Positions 25,713 through 34,623 of a stretch of 35,257 nucleotides of DNA are shown in pieces. The position numbers were made by a program, and so were the translations under genes. Each line of letters starts with the position of its first letter. Positions within the stretch are counted from its first letter, which is position 1. The notes under the pieces are model-generated. The model did no database searches. It was not told the DNA's origin and worked only from the letters and a program-made list of their open reading frames with translations. The stretch lies in contig JAFGWM010000049.1 in NCBI GenBank assembly GCA_016937155.1, forward strand, positions 1 through 35,257, in the 5' to 3' direction. The DNA is from Deltaproteobacteria bacterium (GTDB lineage: Bacteria; Myxococcota_A; Polyangia; HGW-17).

Positions 25713-26366
25713 ATGGCGAACATTACATCAGCTATGGTTAAGGAACTTAGACAGGCTACAGGTGCAGGAATGATGGACTGTAAAAAAGCACTGGCCGAAT
25801 GCGATGCTGACATGGAAAAAGCAAAAGAGTTTCTCCGTAAAAAAGGCCTTGCCGCTGTAGCTAAAAAAAGTGGAAGAATAGCTGCTGAGGGCAGACTGCA
25901 TACATATATTCACGGTGAAGGAAAAATCGGTGTTATTCTTGAAGTAAACTGTGAAACCGATTTTGCTGCCAAAACAGAGGATTTTAAGGATCTGGTTCAT
26001 CAGATTTCTCTTCAGATTGCAGCCAATAATCCGTCATACATTACACCTGATGAAATACCGGCAGCTATAATTGACAAAGAAAAAGAAATCCATGTTGCCC
26101 AGTTGAAGAATGAAGGAAAACCCGACAAAATTATTGATAAAATCGTCGAGGGTAAAATTTCAAAATGGTATCAGGATGTATGTCTTCTTCACCAGCCCTA
26201 TATTTTTGAGGAAAAACAGACTGTTGAAGACCTCATGAAATCAGTAAGCGCCAAAATCGGCGAAAAAATTACTGTACGCCGTTTCGAAAGATGGGAACTT
26301 GGCGAAGGTCTTGAAAAACGTGTTTACGATCTCGCCAAAGAAATTGAATCTGAACTGCAGAAATAA
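25713..26366 (+). CDS. tsf: Elongation factor Ts
   Basis: Guanine nucleotide exchange factor for EF-Tu. It has the N-terminal UBA-like segment VKELRQATGAGMMDCKKAL, KGLAAVAKKSGRIAAEG, and the core signature VNCETDFAAKTEDF (the TDF residues that displace Mg from EF-Tu). At 217 residues it is the short form with a single core subdomain, as in several non-proteobacterial groups, compared with 283 in E. coli. CAGGAG precedes the ATG. The stop overlaps the pyrH start (TAATG). Confidence 0.96.
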   Translation: MANITSAMVKELRQATGAGMMDCKKALAECDADMEKAKEFLRKKGLAAVAKKSGRIAAEGRLHTYIHGEGKIGVILEVNCETDFAAKTEDFKDLVHQISLQIAANNPSYITPDEIPAAIIDKEKEIHVAQLKNEGKPDKIIDKIVEGKISKWYQDVCLLHQPYIFEEKQTVEDLMKSVSAKIGEKITVRRFERWELGEGLEKRVYDLAKEIESELQK

Positions 26367-27085
26367 TGCCTGGTGATCATCTACTCCCCTCTAGAGTACT
26401 TCTGAAAATCTCTGGTGAAGCTCTCGCCGGAAATATTGGACATGGATTTGATAACTCAATTTTGGAATATGTTTCCGGAGAGATCCGGTCCGTCAGGGAT
26501 GCAGGAATTCAGGTTGCTGTTGTAGTTGGTGGTGGAAACTTTTTCCGTGGTATTACCGGTGGTTCCATTGCAAGACATGATGCAGATTTTATGGGGATGC
26601 TCGCAACATGTATGAACGCCGTAGCATTATCTTCTTTTATCCGAAAAAATGATATGCCCAGTGTTCCTATGATATCTTTTGATAATGGAAACCATGTGGA
26701 AGTATTCAATGCAAATCGTGCTGATGAACTATTGAATGCCGGAAACGTTCTTGTTTTCGGGGGCGGCACATCAAATCCCTACTTTACAACTGATACAGCT
26801 GCTGTTTTAAGAGCACTTGAGATTCGTGCGGATCTTATTATCAAGGCGACAAAGGTTGACGGTGTTTTTGACAAAGATCCTGAAAAATTCAGTGATGCCC
26901 AAAGGATTCCATTGATCTCATACAGTGAAGTACTCAAAAGAAACCTGAAGGTAATGGATGGCAGTGCAATAGCAATGGCCAGAGATAACTGTCTTCCCCT
27001 GAAAATCGTAAATCTGAATCTTCCGGGTTCCATGAAGACAGCCCTTTTAAGTGGTGATTCAGGGAGCAGTGTTGTTCCCGACTAA
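26366..27085 (+). CDS. pyrH: Uridylate kinase
   Basis: Hexameric UMP kinase of the amino-acid kinase fold, making UDP for nucleotide synthesis. Seen motifs: VLLKISGEALAG, VAVVVGGGNFFRG, the substrate loop with ADFMGMLATCMNAVALSSF, and TKVDGVFDKDPEKF for ATP binding. Length 239 is normal. The start codon overlaps the tsf stop by one base and lacks a strong ribosome site of its own, so translation is probably coupled to tsf. Confidence 0.96.
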   Translation: MPGDHLLPSRVLLKISGEALAGNIGHGFDNSILEYVSGEIRSVRDAGIQVAVVVGGGNFFRGITGGSIARHDADFMGMLATCMNAVALSSFIRKNDMPSVPMISFDNGNHVEVFNANRADELLNAGNVLVFGGGTSNPYFTTDTAAVLRALEIRADLIIKATKVDGVFDKDPEKFSDAQRIPLISYSEVLKRNLKVMDGSAIAMARDNCLPLKIVNLNLPGSMKTALLSGDSGSSVVPD

Positions 27086-27106
27086 TTTCCGAAAGGAGAG
27101 CATTAA

Positions 27107-27664
27107 ATGGTAGACGATGTATTAAATGGAATGAAAGATGGGATGAATCTTGTGATTAATTCCCTTCAGAAAGAACTTTCAAAAGTCAGAACCGGTCGTG
27201 CAAATCTAAGTATTCTTGATGGTATCATGGTGGACTACTACGGTACTCCCACACCACTGAATCAGGTTGCCAATCTTCAGATTGCAGATGCAAGGTTAAT
27301 TACAATAAAACCCTGGGAAAAAACAATGCTCGCACCGATTGAAAAAGTGCTGGTAAGTGCAAATCTTGGTATTACTCCATCAAATGATGGAGAAATCATC
27401 AGGCTTCCTGTTCCTCCGCTGACAGAGGAACGACGCAGAGAAATAGTTAAAAAAGTCAAGAGCGATGGCGAAGATTTTAAAATCAGACTTCGAAATGAAA
27501 GACGAGATGCTAATGATCTGCTGAAAAGTCTAGAAAAAGATAAGGATATCAGCGAAGACGAAATGCATAAAGGACTGACCAGAGTAAACGAGATGACCAA
27601 TGACTTTGTAAAAAAGGTTGATGAGGTTATTCAGGATAAAGAGAAGGAAATACTATCCTTCTAA
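27107..27664 (+). CDS. frr: Ribosome recycling factor
   Basis: Splits post-termination ribosomes together with EF-G. Standard 185-residue protein: KELSKVRTGRANLSILDGIMVDYYGTPTPLNQVANLQIADARLITIKPWEK at the head, IRLPVPPLTEERRREIVKKVK in the middle and a long three-helix bundle. GAAAGGAG precedes the ATG. It sits in the conserved place after pyrH. Confidence 0.97.
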   Translation: MVDDVLNGMKDGMNLVINSLQKELSKVRTGRANLSILDGIMVDYYGTPTPLNQVANLQIADARLITIKPWEKTMLAPIEKVLVSANLGITPSNDGEIIRLPVPPLTEERRREIVKKVKSDGEDFKIRLRNERRDANDLLKSLEKDKDISEDEMHKGLTRVNEMTNDFVKKVDEVIQDKEKEILSF

Positions 27665-27678
27665 GTGGAGAATTAATC

Positions 27679-28476
27679 GTGATACAGAATGTAGTTGTTA
27701 CTGGTAAAAGTGGTGCTGGAAAACAGCCCAGGATAGATGTTCTCATTTCTGAACTTGGTCTTACTCAGGTCAGTACCGGAAATATTTTCAGGCATTTTTT
27801 ATCCCTCTACAAAAAACTCAATACAGGGCTTGACCTTGAATCCATATGGGATAGTGCAAAATCTGAATTCATAAGTGATGAAGCTATATCCAATTTGTTG
27901 AAACCATTTTGTGATGAAAAAAATGTTGATGTATCGGAATCTGTTCTTGGGGCAAAGGCAACAAGATTTGTTGATGCCGGCCTGTTTGTTCCGGATTCCA
28001 TCACCAATGCTCTTTTCAAAGCTGAATTTATCAAAAACAATTCAAGAAATATGATTCTTGATGGATATCCCCGCACAGTTGATCAGAGTGCTTTTTTACT
28101 GAATCTCTGTAAAGAGAATGGTGTAAAAATCGATTTCATTATGCTTGTGGATAATGAGGATGAGGCCATTATAAAAAGAACAACCGGAAGACGAATCTGC
28201 AGACAATGCGGAAAGGTTTTTCACATTGAATTCAAACCCCCAAGAGATGGGAAATTCTGCACTTCCTGTGGCGACGAAGTAATACAGCGGAGTGATGATA
28301 CTGTTGAAAAAATCAGAACCCGCCTCAATGAGTTCCAGAATAAAACTCTTGGAGCAATTGATGTACTCCTTTCAAGTGGTGTCAGGCAGGTTGTTGTTCC
28401 TGGAAATCTCCCGGTATTCACTGATGAAGCCGTAAAAGAATCTGTCATGACTAAAATCACTGAGTTTTTAGGATAA
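27679..28476 (+). CDS. adk: Adenylate kinase with variant P-loop and enlarged AMP-binding domain
   Basis: Catalyses ATP + AMP = 2 ADP. Recognised by STGNIFR (usual STGDxxR), DAGLFVPD, LDGYPRTVDQS, the zinc LID with CRQC...CTSC (family Cx2C-x16-Cx2C), and DDTVEKIRTRLNEF. Two things are odd. The P-loop is GKSGAGKQPR (residues 9-18), where the family has GxPGAGKGTQ, so the phosphate-binding Thr is Pro. About 40 extra residues lie between the STGN and DAGLFVPD motifs. 265 residues against the usual 215. Start is GTG with GTGGAG eight bases upstream. In line with frr, probably the end of the translation operon. Confidence 0.9.
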   Translation: MIQNVVVTGKSGAGKQPRIDVLISELGLTQVSTGNIFRHFLSLYKKLNTGLDLESIWDSAKSEFISDEAISNLLKPFCDEKNVDVSESVLGAKATRFVDAGLFVPDSITNALFKAEFIKNNSRNMILDGYPRTVDQSAFLLNLCKENGVKIDFIMLVDNEDEAIIKRTTGRRICRQCGKVFHIEFKPPRDGKFCTSCGDEVIQRSDDTVEKIRTRLNEFQNKTLGAIDVLLSSGVRQVVVPGNLPVFTDEAVKESVMTKITEFLG

Positions 28477-28536
28477 TTTTTCGTTCTCCATTTACTTCCC
28501 CCAATCTTCAGATAATATTTTAGACTAAATTCTTAC

Positions 28537-28564
28537 TTTCAGTTTTTTTCTTATACAATATAAT
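28537..28564 (+). promoter_or_regulatory. Predicted promoter of the PilZ gene
   Basis: A perfect TATAAT (28559-28564) lies 25 bases before the PilZ start codon, with TTTCAG/CTTTCA at about 28536-28542 as a weak -35 at 16-17 bases. The preceding 60 bases are AT-rich. The start of transcription would be near 28571, leaving a short leader that includes the AGAGGA ribosome site. Confidence 0.45.
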
Positions 28565-28588
28565 AAAAATTCACTCAGAGGACTTTTT

Positions 28589-28933
28589 ATGGATAACAGA
28601 CGTAAATTTAAAAGAAAAGAAATCCATCTCGCAGTGGAAATAGTCACAGATAAATCAATTTTTACGGGAATTACCCTGGACATCTCAAAAGGGGGGATGG
28701 CAGTTGAAATAGATGGCCCCTGCTATAACTCCGAAAAAGTCCAAATAGGTGTTTTCCGTATTGTTGATGGCATTGAAGAGGACCAGGAGGTAGTCGGAAT
28801 AATTGGAGAAGTGGCATGGGCACGGATAATTGACCCGGGCAGGTTTTCAGTAGGGCTGAAATTTGAGGATCTTGGAGAAGATGAAGAGGAATATATAGCT
28901 GAACTGCTTAACATGCAGCCCGCTCATATTTAA
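28589..28933 (+). CDS. PilZ-domain protein (probable c-di-GMP receptor)
   Basis: A single-domain PilZ protein of 114 residues. Both c-di-GMP contact motifs are present: R5-x-x-x-R9 in RRKFKRKE and D31-x-S33-x-G35-G36 in LDISKGGM. Strands continue through GEVAWARIIDPGRFSVGLKFEDL. It has its own predicted promoter. PilZ proteins often control pilus motors or motility, and a pilT/Tad-like cluster lies 4 kb upstream, but a direct link is inference. It converges on the next gene with only four bases between the stops and no obvious terminator. Confidence 0.9.
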   Translation: MDNRRKFKRKEIHLAVEIVTDKSIFTGITLDISKGGMAVEIDGPCYNSEKVQIGVFRIVDGIEEDQEVVGIIGEVAWARIIDPGRFSVGLKFEDLGEDEEEYIAELLNMQPAHI

Positions 28934-28937
28934 ATTT

Positions 28938-29897
28938 CTACTCAGGCAATGGTCTGATATTTCCCTTGTATGTTTTCCTGTGCCACATATATACATCAGA
29001 TACTTTTCCGTCACTGCTGACCATATGCCTTGACAGTTGACCTGTAACCTTGAAATTTGAGTCAGTATAAATCTGACCGATGCTGGGTTCCTCAACAAGG
29101 CTGAACCCGAATACACTTGATACATCATAGGTCTCAACAAGCTCTTCCAGCAACATGATAAGCATCCATGAAAGATATCTTCTGTCCTTTGAGTTTTTTG
29201 GAGCCACAAGAACGTCAATTTTTGCATGCCCAAAAGCTTCATTAACCTCTGCACCCACCCAAAGATTACGCCTTCCCTGCCTGGCTTCAATAACCATTTG
29301 AGGAGCAATTATTCCTATACCAAAAGGATTATAGCAGCTATGAGCTTCTTTAGAATTAACGATCTCACGAAGCTTATCAGGATCATCAATTACTTCGGTT
29401 TTCAGTCCATTGGGTTTTTTCATTGGAGGTGCAGGAATTTCAAACTCAACACCTTTTTCATGAACAAGTTTAGCAAGACCACCTGTGACAGGTTTTCCAT
29501 CTGTGTCATAAACCCTGCTCATAACATAGGCATCCGCATTTCTGAAATATCCCGGAATAACAGCTTCTTTTGAAAAACCAACAGTTCTCCATGAATTGGA
29601 ATCCTGTTTTTCAACCAGAGTGAAAACCTTTTTAAGACTTTTAGTAACAGCCAATTGGTCAAATATTGAGCACTTCAATTTGTACTGTCCGAGACGATAG
29701 TCAACAATCCTCATGTGATTGTGACTCTCGGTGATGAGAAGACTCAGATTGAGTTTTTTATCACTTCTTCGACAGATATACTCATCCGTAGACCTTGGAA
29801 AAAATTCACGATCGAATTTCGCCGCGGGTCTTATATATTGAAGAGCTTGAATTGTTGCTGCAGGGTCAACAGCCTGGCTGCTTTTTTCAGAATCCAT
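28938..29897 (-). CDS. GNAT-like protein, possibly a tandem acetyltransferase
   Basis: No confident named family. Two GNAT-like ends are visible. Residues 38-140 end in WRTVGFSKEAVIPGYFRNADAYVMSRVYD, similar to beta-lysine N-acetyltransferase AblB-type proteins. Residues 210-310 run HAKIDVLVAPKNSKDRRYLSWMLIMLLEELVETYDVSSVFGFSLVEEP to FKVTGQLSRHMVSSDGKVSDVYMWHR. The usual R/QxxGxG/A acetyl-CoA loop is not clear in either half, so substrate and activity are open. The long linker has a Pro-rich stretch (EIPAPPMKKPNG). 319 residues; no lysine 2,3-aminomutase is nearby. It has its own promoter, divergent from the metalloprotease gene. Confidence 0.55.
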   Translation of the reverse strand: MDSEKSSQAVDPAATIQALQYIRPAAKFDREFFPRSTDEYICRRSDKKLNLSLLITESHNHMRIVDYRLGQYKLKCSIFDQLAVTKSLKKVFTLVEKQDSNSWRTVGFSKEAVIPGYFRNADAYVMSRVYDTDGKPVTGGLAKLVHEKGVEFEIPAPPMKKPNGLKTEVIDDPDKLREIVNSKEAHSCYNPFGIGIIAPQMVIEARQGRRNLWVGAEVNEAFGHAKIDVLVAPKNSKDRRYLSWMLIMLLEELVETYDVSSVFGFSLVEEPSIGQIYTDSNFKVTGQLSRHMVSSDGKVSDVYMWHRKTYKGNIRPLPE

Positions 29898-29981
29898 TTG
29901 TACCTCTCAATATGCGTTTAATAAACATGTAATAAATAAGGAAATGATTTTCATAATAAAACCTGAAAACACAGTGGAATT

Positions 29982-30009
29982 GTTATAGGTACATCAGAGT
30001 TCTTGTCAA
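29982..30009 (-). promoter_or_regulatory. Predicted promoter of the GNAT-like gene
   Basis: On the minus strand TTGACA (30004-30009) is followed after 16 bases by TATAAC (29982-29987), matching the sigma-70 consensus at 11 of 12 positions. It would give a leader of about 75 bases before the ATG at 29897. Confidence 0.6.
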
Positions 30010-30010
30010 G

Positions 30011-30076
30011 TCTCAAAATTATTGGTTCATTGCAATTTTACACTACAGGTATATACTCTGTAGTTCAGTTTTGAGA
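30011..30076 (+). promoter_or_regulatory. Predicted promoter with overlapping operator-like palindrome
   Basis: TTGCAA (30030-30035), 16 bases, TATACT (30052-30057) is a good sigma-70 promoter for the protease-propeller gene. A perfect inverted repeat ACTACAG (30042-30048)/CTGTAGT (30058-30064) brackets the -10, as an operator would. A wider pair TCTCAAAA (30011-30018)/TTTTGAGA (30069-30076) encloses both. Confidence 0.5.
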
Positions 30077-30130
30077 TAATTGTTAATGACTGATAATATG
30101 TCCAGTGTTTTAGGGACAGGTCCTTTAAGT

Positions 30131-33025
30131 ATGAAATACAGGCTTTTTCTGATTACATTTTTTTTGATAATGTCATTTCCTTGCATCTCAAGGGGTGATG
30201 ATCCGTCCATCAAGTGGAAGGAAATCAGAACTGATCATTTCAACATTATTTTTCCCCTTAAATATGTAAAAACCGCCCAAAAGATGGCTGTCATCACAGA
30301 GCAGACCCACCAACTGGTCGCTTCTCACATGGGGTGGGCACCGTCAACCAAAACCACCGTCATTCTAACTCCTTATACTGACAGCGCGAATGGATGGGCT
30401 ACAACCTATTTCAGAAACACAGTCAATGTATATCTCACTGATCCAGGTGATTTCTCTGAACTGAATCAGTTTGACGACTGGCTCTGGCTGCTGTTCCTCC
30501 ATGAATACACTCATATCATACACATGGACACATCCGGTCTTCTGCCATCAATTATTAATTCAATAATCGGTAAGGTATGGGTTCCCAATAGTATTCAGCC
30601 TTCATTTGTTCTGGAAGGAATGGCGATTTTCAGTGAAAGCCGCTTCAGTGGTGCCGGTAGAAATCAAAGTTCAATCTATGATATGTATATGCGTTCATCA
30701 GTATATGACAACAGAATTTATACCCTAGCTGAGATTTCAAACAGCATAAGCAAATATCCTCGTGGTTTGCTTCCCTACCTTTATGGAAGCCGGTTTATTA
30801 AATTCATAAGCAACCGCTATTCACCTCTTAAAATAAAGCATTTGAGTGCAGCATACGGAAGTCAGAATATTCCCTTCGGTCTTAATAAAAGTGCAGTAAA
30901 AAGCTATGGAAAATCATTTGAGGTGCTGTATAGCGAATTTGTGAAATATATTGACAGTAAATATAAGCGTCAGATATCTGCAATCAAATCCAGAGGATTA
31001 ATCAGAGGTAAAAGGCTCACATACACCGGAGAATATAAATATTATCCATCATGGAATCCTTCCAATTCGGCAGAAATTGCACTTATTGACAATGATGGAA
31101 TAACCCCATCTTCCCTTAAAATTTTAACTCTTAACAAATCCCGCAATAAAGTTATCAGTAAAAAGATTATTGATGCCCCGGTTTATGAAGGTGGATGGCC
31201 CAGATGGCATCACGGTAAAATATTTTTTCACAAGTTAGCTTACTTTAATACAGTCTATAATTATCTGGATCTATATCGCGTTAAACCTGGAAAGAAACCC
31301 ACCAGACTTACTGAAGGGAAAAGACTTGCTTCAGTGACCGTTTCACCTGATGGCAAATCCGTTGCAGCAGTAAGACATAACGGAACAAACCATGATCTGG
31401 TGTTACTTGGAACTGATTACTCAGTTAAAAAGGTTCTGAAAAAATCTGGTCTTTACTACACAGTGATTTTTTCACCTGACAGCAACTATCTTGCATACAG
31501 TTCACATAAAAACGCCTCAAGAATTATTCAGTTATACAATCTGAAAACTGCAAAAACCATTGATCTTCCATCTTTGGGAAGAATGAATATTCATCCGGCT
31601 TTTTCTCCTGATGGTAAATTTATTTTTTTCAGTGCTGATGGTGCTGACATCTACAACATCTATCGGTATGAAATTGGTTCCGGGAAAATTAAGCAAATTA
31701 CTAATGTTATTGCAGGTGCATTTATGCCGTCAGTCAGTCCGGACGGAAAGAAACTGCTTTATATGGGCTATTCAGTTAAAGGATACGATCTTTTTGTGAT
31801 GGATCTGAAAGAGGAGAATTTCCTGAGTTCATGGAGTTCACTTTATGAAAAACCGCTCTCAATGCTGCCGGAATTGAAAATAAATCCTTTGAAGTATAAC
31901 AGTTACAATTTTTTGAAATATATGTTTCCGGTTTTATGGACGGCGGACTATGGATACAGTATGGCTGATACATTTTCTGTCAGTGCAATGGGATATGACC
32001 CGCTGGAGCACCACATATGGAGTCTGGATGCCTCCTGGTCTGATATTTTAAATACAGCAGAAATCTATGGCAGCTGGTCATACAACAGGCTGAAATTCCC
32101 GATAAGTTTTGAATTCTATTATGGTCATTACAACAGGGGTGATTTTTTCGTCAATGATCACTGGAATACATACAGATGGCATTATACTCAGGCAACGTTG
32201 TCCAGTGTTTTTCCTCTTCAAAGAGATTTTGGGAGCAATTTCAGTGCATTTACAAACCTGAATCTCTACCGGGGAATTTTCAATGAAGAAATGCCTGTAA
32301 TTCTGCCGGATACTATGCTTCCAAGACATCCGGACAGCTATTACAGTTCCACCATAAAAGCCGGAGCCTATTATTTTAATGCCACATCATCTTCAGGGGG
32401 ACTGGACTGGGAGAATGGATATTATCTTTACACAAGCATTGAGGGTAGATACAGAGGAAGCTATGATACCTACGATGCTTTAATTAGAGCTGAAGCGATG
32501 CTGAGGCGAAAAATTCCCATAGGGGATCACACTGTTGTCACGGTCAAGTTTCAAATTGGAAGAGGAATCAATACTGATTATCCCGTTTTCAGTATCGGAA
32601 ATTCAGCTAAAAATTCCGGATTATCATGGAAACCATGGAGCCTGAGCAACTACCTGTCCGGCTTCAGTGACTACCAAAAAACAGGTGAATCATATTATAC
32701 ATCACAGGCATATGTAACATTCCCCCTTGATGTATCAAAAGGCGGTTTTTCAACAGTGCCTGTTTTTCTCAGACGATTAAGTTTTAAATTTTTTGCATCA
32801 ATGGGAAATGCCTTTAATTCACTTGATGTCACTGATGAACAACTTATCAGTGCAGGTGGAGAGCTCAGATTTCAACTGGTTCAAGGATACGGGGCATTCA
32901 CGGATTTCATTTTAGGTATTTCCAAAGGCTTTGGGGAACATGGTGAAACAATGTATTATTTTTCACTTGGTTCGCCCTTACCTGAAGATTATTTCTACAA
33001 ATTCTTTTTAAAAGGCAGAAACTGA
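30131..33025 (+). CDS. Exported metalloprotease / TolB-like propeller / beta-barrel protein
   Basis: Three regions in one chain. A signal peptide (MKYRLFLITFFLIMSFPCISRG) supports the ATG at 30131; in-frame starts at 30080, 30086 and 30098 would put extra residues before it. Residues 20-270 resemble the peptidase MA-type gluzincins, with HEYTH at 124-128 and a downstream Glu in LEGMA (Glu162) as likely third zinc ligand. Residues ~300-580 carry PD40/TolB-type repeats (VSPDGKSVAAV, FSPDSNYLAYS, FSPDGKFIFFS, VSPDGKKLLYM). The last ~370 residues are rich in alternating aromatic strands and end in a barrel-like strand, suggesting outer-membrane insertion. 964 residues. Substrate unknown. The stop overlaps the next gene. 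Confidence 0.75.
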   Translation: MKYRLFLITFFLIMSFPCISRGDDPSIKWKEIRTDHFNIIFPLKYVKTAQKMAVITEQTHQLVASHMGWAPSTKTTVILTPYTDSANGWATTYFRNTVNVYLTDPGDFSELNQFDDWLWLLFLHEYTHIIHMDTSGLLPSIINSIIGKVWVPNSIQPSFVLEGMAIFSESRFSGAGRNQSSIYDMYMRSSVYDNRIYTLAEISNSISKYPRGLLPYLYGSRFIKFISNRYSPLKIKHLSAAYGSQNIPFGLNKSAVKSYGKSFEVLYSEFVKYIDSKYKRQISAIKSRGLIRGKRLTYTGEYKYYPSWNPSNSAEIALIDNDGITPSSLKILTLNKSRNKVISKKIIDAPVYEGGWPRWHHGKIFFHKLAYFNTVYNYLDLYRVKPGKKPTRLTEGKRLASVTVSPDGKSVAAVRHNGTNHDLVLLGTDYSVKKVLKKSGLYYTVIFSPDSNYLAYSSHKNASRIIQLYNLKTAKTIDLPSLGRMNIHPAFSPDGKFIFFSADGADIYNIYRYEIGSGKIKQITNVIAGAFMPSVSPDGKKLLYMGYSVKGYDLFVMDLKEENFLSSWSSLYEKPLSMLPELKINPLKYNSYNFLKYMFPVLWTADYGYSMADTFSVSAMGYDPLEHHIWSLDASWSDILNTAEIYGSWSYNRLKFPISFEFYYGHYNRGDFFVNDHWNTYRWHYTQATLSSVFPLQRDFGSNFSAFTNLNLYRGIFNEEMPVILPDTMLPRHPDSYYSSTIKAGAYYFNATSSSGGLDWENGYYLYTSIEGRYRGSYDTYDALIRAEAMLRRKIPIGDHTVVTVKFQIGRGINTDYPVFSIGNSAKNSGLSWKPWSLSNYLSGFSDYQKTGESYYTSQAYVTFPLDVSKGGFSTVPVFLRRLSFKFFASMGNAFNSLDVTDEQLISAGGELRFQLVQGYGAFTDFILGISKGFGEHGETMYYFSLGSPLPEDYFYKFFLKGRN

Positions 33026-34482
33026 TGAAGCACATTATTTTACCTGTCATCTTCATAATTACCGGATGCTCTTCTTCAAAAACAGTCACTGGAAAAGCAC
33101 CACCTGAAAAAGATGTTACATTCATTTTCACATACTCATTTCCTGTGGAGGCTGGGGCTGAATACAGAAGAAATGCCATGAAACTGTTCGGAAATCAGTT
33201 TGGAATGGTTGCAACCGTTTTTGCAAGTGTAGAGGAAATCAGGCTCAAAGCATGGACACCAGTCAAAAGTAATGCCGGGTTGGCGCTCCAGAATAGAATT
33301 GCAGGCTGTATGAGAGGTTCAGCACTTCAACCATTACTGATGCTTTTTGAAAATGAACGTGGCGGTCAGACTTTTAAGTACAAAGAAAACAAAATTACCC
33401 AGCTTTATTTCAAAGATGCCCCGGGAGAAAAGCCCTGGTATTTTATTAAGGCAGGCCCGATTTTTTGTCTTGGATCCACTAAAAACCTGGCGGCGCTGAC
33501 ACGTTCCTGGAACATTAAACCAACAACAGGTAAGAAAGTTCTTATTAATTTTACAGCAAATTCCAAAGTTCTTCTTGAGTCCATGGATTATAAAAAAATT
33601 GTTGATGAAATGAACAAAGAACAAAAAATTCAGGAAAATCAGATGGAAGTGATAAAAAAGATCATCACATCTTTCAAACAGATGGATAGGGTGAAATTCT
33701 TGGGGAATATGGATTCCAGCTATAATTTAACTCTGGAAAATATAGCAACCTGGAAAAAAGTTCCTGACTTCCTGATTGAATCTTCAACACCGGATGAACA
33801 GGCATGGACAATTCCATCGGCCCAGTTCAAACTTCAGTTTAAGTTAAGTTCAATATTTACCGGAATTAATAAACTTAAAAATTACTACCCACTAAGCAGT
33901 AAAAGCCAGAAAAATGTTTCACCAATACAGAAGAAACTATTTCAGAGTCTTAAAAATATTACGGTTGTTTTAGGTGATGACAGGAGTAATCCATTTTATA
34001 CAGCTATTAGATTCAAAGGAAATTTTGAGGATTTCATAAAAAACGCAAAAAAACTTCCTGAATCCAGAAATATCTACAAAATTACAATTGGAGAATTTTG
34101 TGAATTATTTGGAAGCTCAATTAAAAACTCTGTATCTCTTCTACACAAGGATGATGAAGAAATTTTCCTCCATGTCAGGCCAAAAGAAAAATCAGTATTT
34201 ATCTCTTTTTCTGCAAATCCTCCGGAGTTTGTACCGGAAAAACTGGAATCCATTATATCAGCTGAAGGAACCGCATTTAAACTGTTAAACATGATTTCAG
34301 ATTTTACTGGAATCAAACTCGATGAAAAATCGAAATTACCTGGAGGAAATTTCAGATTCAAAATTAATCAGAAAAATAACGAGACTGTATTTTCCAGCAC
34401 CTTCCCCCTTCCTTTCTTTTATCATGTGTACAGAACTGAAAAGCAAAAACTGCTTACAAAACCAGAGCCCTCTGATTTATAA
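33025..34482 (+). CDS. Lipoprotein of unknown function coupled to the protease-propeller gene
   Basis: Not recognised. A short signal peptide ends in the lipobox IITGC (Cys15) followed by Ser, compatible with outer-membrane sorting. The mature part (about 470 residues) is Lys-rich, with predicted mixed alpha/beta composition, few Cys, and no clear catalytic motif. Its ATG shares one base with the stop of the upstream gene (TGATG), so the two proteins are almost certainly made together and may work together at the cell envelope. Confidence 0.65.
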   Translation: MKHIILPVIFIITGCSSSKTVTGKAPPEKDVTFIFTYSFPVEAGAEYRRNAMKLFGNQFGMVATVFASVEEIRLKAWTPVKSNAGLALQNRIAGCMRGSALQPLLMLFENERGGQTFKYKENKITQLYFKDAPGEKPWYFIKAGPIFCLGSTKNLAALTRSWNIKPTTGKKVLINFTANSKVLLESMDYKKIVDEMNKEQKIQENQMEVIKKIITSFKQMDRVKFLGNMDSSYNLTLENIATWKKVPDFLIESSTPDEQAWTIPSAQFKLQFKLSSIFTGINKLKNYYPLSSKSQKNVSPIQKKLFQSLKNITVVLGDDRSNPFYTAIRFKGNFEDFIKNAKKLPESRNIYKITIGEFCELFGSSIKNSVSLLHKDDEEIFLHVRPKEKSVFISFSANPPEFVPEKLESIISAEGTAFKLLNMISDFTGIKLDEKSKLPGGNFRFKINQKNNETVFSSTFPLPFFYHVYRTEKQKLLTKPEPSDL

Positions 34483-34623
34483 TTTTTGTCCTCAGACTTC
34501 AGATACTTTTGTATCCCCTGCTCTGGCGGCTTTAATCGTGGTATTTAAAACCAGAATAAAGAAAATCATGTTAATAGTTATGCTCTGAGGTTTGGATGTA
34601 ATGTGGCAGCAAGAACTTATGCC
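34483..34623. other. Convergent intergenic gap
   Basis: No gene was found. A weak TGGT/ACCA hairpin lies around 34539-34553. No strong intrinsic terminator is visible for either of the two converging genes. Confidence 0.35.
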
